A stretch of 34,544 nt of DNA from Candidatus Altarchaeales archaeon WOR_SM1_SCG (GTDB lineage Archaea; Altiarchaeota; Altiarchaeia; IMC4; WOR-SM1-SCG). The stretch covers positions 1-34,544 of the forward strand of contig MCBE01000033.1 in NCBI GenBank assembly GCA_001723845.1. Direction: 5' to 3'. Within the stretch, counting starts at the first letter, position 1, and each line of letters opens with the position of its first letter. Made by a program: the position numbers and the translations under genes. Below are positions 9,401 through 16,932 of this stretch, one piece after another. Below the pieces are notes generated by a model, which made no database searches, was not told the DNA's origin, and was given only the letters and a program-made list of their open reading frames with translations.

Positions 9401-9954
9401 TTTCTATGATCATCCCATACGATTTTATCCCCGTAGATTGATAGATAATCTTTTTGGGAAATGACTGTCGTTATTCTTTTTTCAGTGTTTGTTGATAAAT
9501 CATACATGTAGATATCCGAATTGCCGTTTCTATAATCAGACCATACGATTTTATCCCCGTAGATTGCTGGATACTTTTGGTGGGAACTGTCTGTTGTTAT
9601 TTGTTTTTCGGTGTTTGTTTTTAAATCATACATATAAATATCATGATTGCCATTTCTATAATCCTGCCATACAATTTTATCCCCGTAGATTGCAGGATAA
9701 CGTTGACTAGAACTGTCCGTCGTTATTCTTTTTTCGGTGTTTGTTTTTAAATCATACATGTAGATATCATCATTACCATTTCTATTATCATACCATACAA
9801 TTTTATCCCCGTAGATTGCAGGAGAAAATTGATTAGAACTGTCTGTCGTTATTTGTATTTCATTTGCTTGCATTGTTTGTGCAATTAAAATTATGATTAA
9901 TGTTGTTGCGATTAAAATTCTGCGCAAACGTTTATAATTGTGTTTTCTACTCAT
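6415..9954 (-). CDS. Transmembrane surface protein: signal peptide, ~6 TolB-like propeller repeats, ~3 Cys-rich repeats, stalk domain, TM helix, cytoplasmic zinc ribbon and PD-(D/E)XK-like nuclease domain
   Basis: Repeats IYGDKIVWxDxRNGNxDIYMYDL; CGNGVCESGETCSSCPGDCGC; TM PLFIIAIALIIVVVIFVLK; CKFCGIQIPRKYEYCYDC; C-terminus RSMPELLIDNWLYHHNIKHEVEKKLPIKELRYCDWYLADHDLYIEYWG...YRKSKKIKEKIYKKNRLKLLGL. Confidence 0.8.
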   Translation of the reverse strand: MSRKHNYKRLRRILIATTLIIILIAQTMQANEIQITTDSSNQFSPAIYGDKIVWYDNRNGNDDIYMYDLKTNTEKRITTDSSSQRYPAIYGDKIVWQDYRNGNHDIYMYDLKTNTEKQITTDSSHQKYPAIYGDKIVWSDYRNGNSDIYMYDLSTNTEKRITTVISQKDYLSIYGDKIVWDDHRNGMWELDVYLYDLPTNTEKRITPAGSMQGSPAIYGDKIIWMDDRDNSLGIYRYDLSTNTEKRITTVISNQFNIIASYGDKIVWMDNRNGNWDIYLYNCLDGTFCGGTCYATTGKCCVGAWYSGTNSCCSNSDCANDEYCSSNYCVKKCGNGVCESGETCSSCPGDCGCSSEKLCCAGNCLTPACSSNSNCSDGNTCTLDSCSNAGTCSASCAHTTITSCLSGDGCCPSGCNSVTDNDCSVSCGNGVCESGETCSSCSSDCDCTSGKICCAGSCVTPNCNSNSGCSDGNPCTVDSCSNAGTCSASCSHAAITSCSGGDGCCPSGCTSANDNDCSVACGNNICESGETYSSCPGDCGCSSGKICCAGSCVIPNCNSNSECNDGNSCTVDSCSNAGTCSASCSHATINSCVGGDGCCSSGCNSANDNDCSASCGNDICDSGEDYNNCLQDCPAPIVCGDEICAEGETAISCPQDCDLCYGMVCDSYCSGRLRYHEGTCLNGECVYQTEECSCRCEGGYCTTDPNDRDCDGVTSDVDCDDSNSQNKNRRDLDSDGDGGNDCIDKCPESKGPASTGYCPCAITERCDNCLELGVGEHCDCNEECKSKYCLSKSKTCISVPLQPAIDIQVLSAVSRSPGKITFQVTNKLNNPKIIGKMEIKIPDDVEIHNTVNVEDLGTRGLLGFNIPSGSEKHISVEFSSNNPGDFRFSGEVYWWYEGDDENKHHESLDKTVTIWQFCGGEYCSPDKYCGEDKKCHAEEKADVGASKEEEASPAGVQKEKEDSIWWQNPLFIIAIALIIVVVIFVLKSGKSKAIVRIKETGHEGTDLPETKPLQGIKTKPEIKTQKTTESDEKVINTCKFCGIQIPRKYEYCYDCIKHKKMQDMQRDIPREIKTDDTHLVRSMPELLIDNWLYHHNIKHEVEKKLPIKELRYCDWYLADHDLYIEYWGMMNDESYRKSKKIKEKIYKKNRLKLLGLEQKDIQNLDEIIRFKLEQFGIKLD
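8045..8958 (-). repeat. Internal ~280-bp tandem coding repeats (Cys-rich modules)
   Basis: Three copies plus a partial of CGN.(V/I)CESGET...CCAGSC..P.C.SNS.CSDGN.CTVDSCSNAGTCSASC.H. Confidence 0.85.
9120..9860 (-). repeat. Internal ~120-bp tandem coding repeats (propeller blades)
   Basis: Recurring 'attttatccccgtagattgcagga' on + strand, encoding PAIYGDKI. Confidence 0.85.
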
Positions 9955-10918
9955 TTTTAAATGTATTTAACTTTGAATCTAAATGCCAGGTTTTATAATT
10001 TTTTATAAATTTTACACACACATCCAATCTCTCATGAATTTTTAGATATTCATCGACTATTCCCAAACCCCTTTTGTAGTCAGATGGTTCCAATATGCCA
10101 GATGCTGGATAACGAGTGCAAGATTCGTGAGGACCGGTAAGCAGAGAAATATTGGTAAGAATTGCAGGTTTAGGATTTCTGATTTTTATACTCCATTTTA
10201 TATTCTCTATTATATTTTCGCAAAAATTTCCTATAAACTTCATATACTGTTCCTGCTGAGGTTCTTTTATCTTCTGATTGACTTTATTATAAATTCTAAT
10301 ATAACAATCATCAAAATAATCTTTGCTTTTCTTTCCATAAATTTTAAAAAACTGTTTATCAATGTTTTCTTTTATTCCTTCCTCCTCAGCTATTTTCTTT
10401 ATACTTCTCCAATCCCTAAGGTATTTATCTCCATCTTTCAGAATCTCTCCATTAGTATAATCGTTATTTTCATCAAAAGCGTCAAAAGGAAATTGTAGAT
10501 GGAATAGTATTTTTTCTTTTTTCATTTGCAGTATGTCTGATTTATCTAAATTCATAACTTTCTCTTCTAGTTCGTACTTATCTTTTGCAGTTTTCAATAT
10601 TTGAGAAATATCGAGTACATGAAATTTGTAATGCAATGTAAGTTGGTTATGCAAAGTGTGTCCAAGAAAAAGCAAGTGGATACTTTTTATGATATTCGTA
10701 TTAACGGGTGTGTGAGAAAACTTCCATAAATCTTCTGGTTCAAACCCCATAATCACAAAATACGCCTTTATCGCTTTTTCTGCAGATTGTTGTAAAAGAT
10801 AAACGGCTTGAGGATACTCTTCTTTGTGATATAAAATTTTACTTGCACCCAAGTCCTTTTCTGCAATTTCCAGAAGTTTTTCAGCAAACTCTAAATTTCC
10901 TTTATTATTTTCTACCAT
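9947..10918 (-). CDS. HEPN-domain-like protein, coupled upstream of the transmembrane nuclease-like gene
   Basis: FAEKLLEIAEKDLGASKILYHKEEYPQAVYLLQQSAEKAIKAYFVIMG is a HEPN N-terminus; ORF overlaps the next start by 8 nt. Confidence 0.75.
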   Translation of the reverse strand: MVENNKGNLEFAEKLLEIAEKDLGASKILYHKEEYPQAVYLLQQSAEKAIKAYFVIMGFEPEDLWKFSHTPVNTNIIKSIHLLFLGHTLHNQLTLHYKFHVLDISQILKTAKDKYELEEKVMNLDKSDILQMKKEKILFHLQFPFDAFDENNDYTNGEILKDGDKYLRDWRSIKKIAEEEGIKENIDKQFFKIYGKKSKDYFDDCYIRIYNKVNQKIKEPQQEQYMKFIGNFCENIIENIKWSIKIRNPKPAILTNISLLTGPHESCTRYPASGILEPSDYKRGLGIVDEYLKIHERLDVCVKFIKNYKTWHLDSKLNTFKNE

Positions 10919-10974
10919 TTTTAGATTTATTTTGTATTGTATTATCTGTTTGTGGTTTTGTTTAAATTTTTATT

Positions 10975-11043
10975 TTATTTTTTTGCTTTATTGCTTTTGC
11001 TTTGGTTTTCGTTTCCTTTTTTTGTTTTAATTTCGGTTTTCAT
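10975..11043 (-). CDS. Tiny Lys-rich ORF (22 aa) with upstream GAGGTGA
   Basis: gaggtgaaaaaaATG; translation MKTEIKTKKGNENQSKSNKAKK*. Confidence 0.3.
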   Translation of the reverse strand: MKTEIKTKKGNENQSKSNKAKK

Positions 11044-11169
11044 TTTTTTCACCTCTTTTTTTGTTTTAAATTTATCTTTTGTTATGCTACGTGATGCTAT
11101 GATTTGTATGCTTTTTTACTCTAATCAAAGCAGACATTTCTTCGTTATTTCACCTACTTTTCTACTAAC

Positions 11170-11271
11170 CTATTTAGATTTAGATTTAGATTTTTCGTTT
11201 TTCATTTTTACCTCAAGCCGGGGATCAGGTGTTTTTCTATCGGGTTTGGTTTCTTTAGTTTCTTCTGTCAT
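11170..11271 (-). CDS. Small basic ORF (33 aa), 4 nt downstream of the 3-TM gene
   Basis: Translation MTEETKETKPDRKTPDPRLEVKMKNEKSKSKSK*. Confidence 0.35.
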   Translation of the reverse strand: MTEETKETKPDRKTPDPRLEVKMKNEKSKSKSK

Positions 11272-11275
11272 TTTA

Positions 11276-11749
11276 TCAATTTATGAGTTTGCTTATTACA
11301 AATAATATTAAACCGATACAAAGTGTAAATATTGAAACATTCACACGATCTGCTCTTTTACCTATTCTTTTCTGATTTTCTTTGAATGATTCTATAAAAT
11401 TAACAATAACCTGCTCTTTAACTTCATCAGACTCATCAGTTCTATAGTGTTCGTATAACGCATCTGGATCAGGGCCTAATCTATAATCTTCAACTTTATA
11501 TGCAAAAAATGCTGAGAATAAAGAAATAAAGAAAAGGATAAGAGCCATTATAAAAAAACAATATCTGTGACACGCCATTATTGGTTTATTTGTAAATATA
11601 ATACCCAATAATACAGCCACAAAACCAAGTATTATACTTGCTTTTGTATTTAAGTTTTCTAATGCTTGAAATTGATTCTTTAATTGATCTTTTGTTTCGT
11701 GATAAATTAAATCCAAGGTATCGCTTGGTATCTTATTCTTGTTTTCCAT
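11276..11749 (-). CDS. 3-TM membrane protein resembling SLATT/Pycsar-type TM effectors
   Basis: LENLNTKASIILGFVAVLLGIIF + YCFFIMALILFFISLFSAFFAY + VNVSIFTLCIGLILFVISKLI topology. Confidence 0.5.
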   Translation of the reverse strand: MENKNKIPSDTLDLIYHETKDQLKNQFQALENLNTKASIILGFVAVLLGIIFTNKPIMACHRYCFFIMALILFFISLFSAFFAYKVEDYRLGPDPDALYEHYRTDESDEVKEQVIVNFIESFKENQKRIGKRADRVNVSIFTLCIGLILFVISKLIN

Positions 11750-11791
11750 TTTTTAAATTTTTAGATTTATTTTGTATTAATATTATTATTT

Positions 11792-12310
11792 TCAATACCC
11801 GAGTTCGTTCAAAACAGATATAACATTAATCGCAGGCATCCCCGTACTCTTGCAAATTTTTAATATATCATCTTCTGTTTTTATATCCCCTGCAAGTTTA
11901 CCCATGACCGAAAGTGTGTGGGAAACGGCATCCTCGGGAAGCATGAAGTAAATAACTCCTTCAATTTTTGATTTCCCTAAAAAACCTTTCTTCACAAGAG
12001 AATTTAGTGTAATTGACGCATGGGTTTCATACTGCAAACTCTTGTGTGTTTTGCCGAATTTTTCAATAATATCATCTCTTGTAACTGGTTTTTTCTGTTC
12101 CAGAACAAATTCCATAACCATTTTTTCCACTTTCGCGATTTTTGGCGGCTGCTTTAGTTTTGAAGTTTCTCTTTTAAATTCCTTCAGCCGCAGTAAAAAC
12201 AGGGATTTTGTTTGACGGTCTATTAAAATACCGCTGATTTCTTTTGCAAGGTCTTTTCCTTCCTTATCCATACTTTTTAGTATGGATGCTAACATATTAA
12301 CTTCATCCAT
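11792..12310 (-). CDS. Winged-HTH-like protein
   Basis: VEKMVMEFVLEQKKPVTRDDIIEKFGK...LNSLVKKGFLGKSKIEGVIYF; SD-like AAGGAGGT upstream; overlaps JAMM gene by 8 nt. Confidence 0.55.
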   Translation of the reverse strand: MDEVNMLASILKSMDKEGKDLAKEISGILIDRQTKSLFLLRLKEFKRETSKLKQPPKIAKVEKMVMEFVLEQKKPVTRDDIIEKFGKTHKSLQYETHASITLNSLVKKGFLGKSKIEGVIYFMLPEDAVSHTLSVMGKLAGDIKTEDDILKICKSTGMPAINVISVLNELGY

Positions 12311-12950
12311 TTTTGTTTACCTCCTTAGGTTTTGATTCTTTTGTGTAAAATGCAACCTCGTGGTCGTGGGTTATGCTGCTCCATTTTATTGTGTTTTCCT
12401 TTATCTTTTCGTAATCTTTTTTTGCACGAACCGAACCGCCGCTTATCGCATGAATGCCGTAAAACACTTCTGTTCCCGATGAGTATTGTTTTATCTTTTG
12501 TGCAGTTGTTCTGAAAAATAACTTGTCTTGCGTGCTTGGCAGGGGTTCTCCTCCGGGGTGAGTGTGCAGTATCACAAGTAATTCCGGCAATTCCCCGGTT
12601 TCTGCTCTGATGTGTGCAATCATATTTTCTACATTCACATTCGCTTCCTTTGAGTCCGAACCATAGAGAACATCTTCACTTGAAAACTGGTGCAGCGTAT
12701 TTACCCTGTGCGAACATCCTGAAAGAGCGTATAAAATCTCAATATCCTCATGCTCTGGTCTGAATATTGATTGCGCCCTTATCTCCATATTTTTTAAAAT
12801 AGACGGAGGAAGGAGAATTCCTTCGTCTGATTTCGTCTGATTTTCTAATTTTTCAGCGTCTTCAGATTTCCTCTTCTCTTGTTTTTTTCCCGGCTTCTCA
12901 AACTCTACTATTAAATTGCCGTCCTCAACAAGTATTTCCCATTCAGTCAT
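12303..12950 (-). CDS. JAB/MPN (JAMM) metalloprotease-like protein
   Basis: HTHPGGEPLPSTQD matches H-x-H-x7-S-x2-D. Confidence 0.85.
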   Translation of the reverse strand: MTEWEILVEDGNLIVEFEKPGKKQEKRKSEDAEKLENQTKSDEGILLPPSILKNMEIRAQSIFRPEHEDIEILYALSGCSHRVNTLHQFSSEDVLYGSDSKEANVNVENMIAHIRAETGELPELLVILHTHPGGEPLPSTQDKLFFRTTAQKIKQYSSGTEVFYGIHAISGGSVRAKKDYEKIKENTIKWSSITHDHEVAFYTKESKPKEVNKNG

Positions 12951-12963
12951 TGCTTATTAAATA

Positions 12964-13725
12964 TTAGTCTTTTTGTCTAAATATTACTTGTGACTTCTTT
13001 GCAAACCCTATAATCACCGCGATACCCAATAAAACTGCAACAACCAACAGTATCTGATTTGCGGTTGGTTCGGGGAGTGTGTTCTTTACTTCTGTGCCGC
13101 AGGAGTCCTCACCGGGTTTCTGAATGCAAACTTCACCCAAGTTCCTGTTTATGTGGACTGTGTGGTCAAACCCGATCTGGTGCAATTTATCATCACCTTT
13201 CCATTTCCAGTAGAGTGTTGCAGACGCCCGGTAGTCTCCCGCTTCTTTTGCAGTAAATGGTATTTCAATGTAAGTTACACCCCCTGAGGGTATATTCAAT
13301 TTTATAGTATTGTAACTTGCTTTGCCCTCCAATGCTCCAATAGATCCAGAAACTTCAACATCATCGGGAACATCCAGAATTATCTGGGCTTCAATACCTG
13401 GGTTTCCCATAATGTTTGTCACCTGCACCGCTAATCTCCCCGGGTTTTTATCATCGGCACTTATCGCTTTTGAACTGAAATGCGGAGCTACTGGCTCAAC
13501 ATTTTCAGTTTCTTCTTCGTTTGTTGGCGGATCATCACCAACATATTCTATTTCGGCTGCATCGTCTGTTGCAGTTTCAACCACTTCATCTGTAATGTTC
13601 ACATCAGTGGTTTGGTTGCTGATGTTCTCAGCAGAAACACCTGCCGAAATAACCAGTAGTCCCATCAGCAGAACTACCAGCCCCATGACCAATTTCAGGT
13701 CTTTTGTTGTTTTTTTCATTTTCAT
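12964..13725 (-). CDS. Secreted, membrane-anchored protein with CARDB/stalk-like domain
   Basis: N-terminal signal sequence, C-terminal TM (ILLVVAVLLGIAVIIGFAKK), domain paralogous to the stalk of the 1179-aa protein. Confidence 0.7.
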   Translation of the reverse strand: MKMKKTTKDLKLVMGLVVLLMGLLVISAGVSAENISNQTTDVNITDEVVETATDDAAEIEYVGDDPPTNEEETENVEPVAPHFSSKAISADDKNPGRLAVQVTNIMGNPGIEAQIILDVPDDVEVSGSIGALEGKASYNTIKLNIPSGGVTYIEIPFTAKEAGDYRASATLYWKWKGDDKLHQIGFDHTVHINRNLGEVCIQKPGEDSCGTEVKNTLPEPTANQILLVVAVLLGIAVIIGFAKKSQVIFRQKD

Positions 13726-13976
13726 TTAGTTTATTATATATTTAATATTGTTATAACAATAATTATTATTGTTATGTTATATATTAGGAAGTCATCCTTT
13801 AAAAAGGAAAAGCGAAAATATCTTTTTCGTTCGGTATGCAGAAATCTGATAACTGAAATATATATAATTTAGTTTATATAAAATTCTTTGATTTTTGCGG
13901 TAAAATTTCTGGAAAAATAAGAAAAATTGGCGAAAATGTCAAAATTTTAATTTAAATTTTAAAATTAGTGAAGAAA

Positions 13977-14066
13977 ATCAGTGAGTTGCAAATATAGTTG
14001 CAACTCGCTTCGGGGGAAGAGGTTTAGAAAGGAGAGGGGGCGGTAGCCCCCATCTCCTTCTTTTTC
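13977..14066 (-). repeat. Compound double-hairpin repeat, copy 2 (inverted relative to copy 1)
   Basis: GAGTTGCAAATATAGTTGCAACTC (13983-14006) and GGAGAGGGGGCGGTAGCCCCCATCTCC (14031-14057); reverse complement shares GAAGCGAGTTGCAACTAT...GCAACTCACT with copy 1. Confidence 0.8.
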
Positions 14067-14145
14067 AATCAAAATTGATAAAAAATTGATAAATCGAAAA
14101 GTTACCAAAATTTTTATTATTTCAATTGAATCTTAATTTTAATGT

Positions 14146-15300
14146 ATGAATCACAATACTGTCATCGTCAGGTACGGCGAGATTTTTTTAAAGAGCGACT
14201 ATGTCAGGAAAAAATTTGAAAACAAATTAATTGAAAATCTTGTACTGAAATTAAAAAATAAAAATCTTTCCCATAAAATTATTAAAAAAAGACATCGGCT
14301 TTATATTGAATCGGATGATGAAAGAAACATAGAAAGAATTGCACAAGAAGTTAAAGATGTCTTTGGAATTGTTTCCGTAAGTCCTGCAATAAAGACAGGT
14401 GCGGAAATGGAAAAAATCGCAGATATTGCCGTGAATTTTTCAAAAAATTTAATTAATTCAAATAATTCTTTTGCCGTAAGAACTCACAGAACGGGAAACC
14501 ACGAGTTCTCAAGCATGGATGTTGACCGGGAAATCGGTGCAAAAATCCTGGAAGAAACATGCTCAAAGGTTGATTTGACAAATCCTGATAGGGTAATTTT
14601 CATTGAAATACAGGATGATTGCGCATTTATCTTTGATGAGAAAATTAAAGGCACGGGCGGCATGCCTTACGGGACACAGGGAAGGGCAGTTGCTTTAATA
14701 TCGGGCGGGATTGATTCTCCAGCGGCAGGTTTTATGATGATGAGGCGGGGATGTGAATTGTCTGTTGTTCACTTCGGGAATGAAATTGACGAGATAATTA
14801 AAAAACTGGAAAATTATTCTGTTCATAAAATTAAAATTTATAATATTGAAAGGGAAATTTTCAATGAAATCCTGGGTGAAATTTCAAAGGTTGCGGGGAA
14901 ATATACCTGTGTTGTCTGCAAAAGAATGATGTTAAAATTCGCGGGAAAAATTGCAGAAGCCACAAACGCGAAAGGAATTGTAATGGGCGACAGTTTAGGG
15001 CAGGTCGCAAGCCAGACGCTTGATAATTTAATGGTTGTAAATTCTGCCGCATCCTACCCGGTATATCGCCCGCTGATCGGGATGGATAAAGAAGATATTG
15101 TGCAAATCGCAAAAAAAATCGGGACTTATGAATTGCAGAGCAAGGAAGGATGTACATTTACGCCGAAGAAGCCGTCAACTTCCGCTGATTTAAGAAAAAT
15201 TGAGGAGATTGAAAATGAAATCGGGATTGATGAGTTGATTGAAAAATTTATGAAAAATTTTATTCACAACTTAACTCCCATCAACCCCGCAATAGTATGA
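14146..15300 (+). CDS. thiI: tRNA 4-thiouridine synthetase ThiI (THUMP + PP-loop)
   Basis: [10 protein letters not shown] start, [22 protein letters not shown]-loop motif, CVVCKRMM. Confidence 0.92.
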   Translation: MNHNTVIVRYGEIFLKSDYVRKKFENKLIENLVLKLKNKNLSHKIIKKRHRLYIESDDERNIERIAQEVKDVFGIVSVSPAIKTGAEMEKIADIAVNFSKNLINSNNSFAVRTHRTGNHEFSSMDVDREIGAKILEETCSKVDLTNPDRVIFIEIQDDCAFIFDEKIKGTGGMPYGTQGRAVALISGGIDSPAAGFMMMRRGCELSVVHFGNEIDEIIKKLENYSVHKIKIYNIEREIFNEILGEISKVAGKYTCVVCKRMMLKFAGKIAEATNAKGIVMGDSLGQVASQTLDNLMVVNSAASYPVYRPLIGMDKEDIVQIAKKIGTYELQSKEGCTFTPKKPSTSADLRKIEEIENEIGIDELIEKFMKNFIHNLTPINPAIV

Positions 15301-16433
15301 ACATCCTTATCTCCCCTGCCTGACAGGTTTATAACCAGAACATCATTTTTTGAATAATTCTTTGCAATCTTCATTACATGAGCAACAGCATGCGCGGACT
15401 CAAGTGCAGGGATAATTCCTTCAAGTTCGCAAAGTGTCCGAAAAGCATTTAATGCCTCATCGTCTGTTGCATTAAAAACCTTCAAGCGTCCTTTTTTATA
15501 AAGGTCGGCAAGTTCAGGTCCCACGCCGGGGTAATCCAGCCCTGCCGAAACGCTGTGCGAGATTTGAATCTGCCCGTATTTATCCTGGAGCAGTTTCGTG
15601 TGCATGCCGTGAAGCACGCCGTTTTTTCCCGCATACAACGATGCCCCGTGTTTTCCTGTTTCAACTCCATGCCCGCCTGCTTCAACGCCGTGAAGTTCAA
15701 CCTCGTCATCAATAAAATTATAAAAAATTCCCATTGCATTGCTTCCTCCCCCGACGCATGCAACAATTGCATCGGGAAGATTTCCCTCTGCTTTTAGTAC
15801 CTGCTCTTTTGTTTCAATGCCGATTATTTTTTGAAATTCCCTGACAATCAAAGGATACGGGTGCGGACCGACAACGCTTCCGATTAAATAATATGTATCG
15901 CGGACATTTGCAACCCAGTCGCGCATTGCTTCATTTATCGCGTCCTTAAGTGTCTGCGAGCCGGAATAAACAGTAATTACTTTCGCACCCATGAGTTCCA
16001 TCCTGAAAACATTTAATTTCTGCCTTTCAACATCCTCGGAACCCATATAGACCTCAATATCAAGGTTTAAAGCAGCACCTGCAATTGCCGTTGCAACCCC
16101 GTGCTGTCCTGCACCTGTTTCCGCTATAAGCCGTTTTTTACCCATCTTTTTTGCAAGAAGCGCCTGACCTAATGTATTGTTTAATTTATGCGCCCCCCCG
16201 TGAACAAGGTCTTCTCTTTTTAAATAAATTTTTGCCCCGAGTTCTTTTGAGAGATTTTTTGCATAATAGAGGGGTGTTGGTCTTCCCGCGAATTTTTCAA
16301 GATATGCTCCCAGTTCCCCTGTGAAATCATCGCGGTTTGAAATTTTATTGAATGATTCCTCCAATTCCGAGAGTGCATACATCAGCACTTCAGGTGCGAA
16401 CTGCCCGCCGTAGTCGCCGAATTTTGTATTCAT
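15264..16433 (-). CDS. trpB: Tryptophan synthase beta subunit
   Basis: [48 protein letters not shown]. Confidence 0.97.
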   Translation of the reverse strand: MNTKFGDYGGQFAPEVLMYALSELEESFNKISNRDDFTGELGAYLEKFAGRPTPLYYAKNLSKELGAKIYLKREDLVHGGAHKLNNTLGQALLAKKMGKKRLIAETGAGQHGVATAIAGAALNLDIEVYMGSEDVERQKLNVFRMELMGAKVITVYSGSQTLKDAINEAMRDWVANVRDTYYLIGSVVGPHPYPLIVREFQKIIGIETKEQVLKAEGNLPDAIVACVGGGSNAMGIFYNFIDDEVELHGVEAGGHGVETGKHGASLYAGKNGVLHGMHTKLLQDKYGQIQISHSVSAGLDYPGVGPELADLYKKGRLKVFNATDDEALNAFRTLCELEGIIPALESAHAVAHVMKIAKNYSKNDVLVINLSGRGDKDVHTIAGLMGVKL

Positions 16434-16461
16434 TTTTTTAATTTTTTAATTTTATATGAAT

Positions 16462-16914
16462 TTATTTCCAGACAACCATCCCCTGATTGTTTATCCCCTC
16501 CAATTTATCTGAAAAAGTTACATAATCCTCTTCTATTTCTTTTTTGAGATAGGGGTCAAAATAAACCACCCCCTTAGGCGAATATCCGTTTACGATAACC
16601 GAATGTAATGTTTTTGTGTTTTCAATGTATGCAGGATAAATCCATATAATCACCGGAATTTCCCGGGACACAAAATTAAATATATTATTTAAACTAAGAG
16701 TAATCCTTGAACAGTTAAACCCAAGTTCTTTAACCCCCTTTTCCGCGTTTTCCGGCTTTGTGCCGAACAGTGTGGTTTTGCAGAGTCCTGCTATTTTTTG
16801 TTCATCAAGTTTTTTACCCAGGAGTTCAAGACAGATTCTGATGCATGCAGGTAAGCAAGTCCATCTTTTTTCTTGTTTGCGGTGGGGTTTTGTTATGTGT
16901 TTCTCTTTTATCAT
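16462..16914 (-). CDS. Peptidase C39-like (papain-like) protein
   Basis: RWTCLPACIRICLELLG ... LHSVIVNGYSPKGVVYFDPY (Cys/His/Asp spacing). Confidence 0.65.
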   Translation of the reverse strand: MIKEKHITKPHRKQEKRWTCLPACIRICLELLGKKLDEQKIAGLCKTTLFGTKPENAEKGVKELGFNCSRITLSLNNIFNFVSREIPVIIWIYPAYIENTKTLHSVIVNGYSPKGVVYFDPYLKKEIEEDYVTFSDKLEGINNQGMVVWK

Positions 16915-16932
16915 CTTTTGATTTCAAGTACA

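Noticed and set aside
8045-9860. Regularly spaced repeats considered as a CRISPR array
   Set aside because: The units (~280 bp and ~120 bp) are in-frame coding repeats without unique spacers; no CRISPR array seen in the window
10937-11305. 122-aa hydrophobic + strand ORF
   Set aside because: Antisense of A-rich/Lys-rich DNA; Phe/Leu run is a composition artefact
12303-12950. JAMM protein considered as part of a ubiquitin-like (Bil/CBASS type) conjugation system
   Set aside because: No E1, E2 or ubiquitin-like gene recognised nearby
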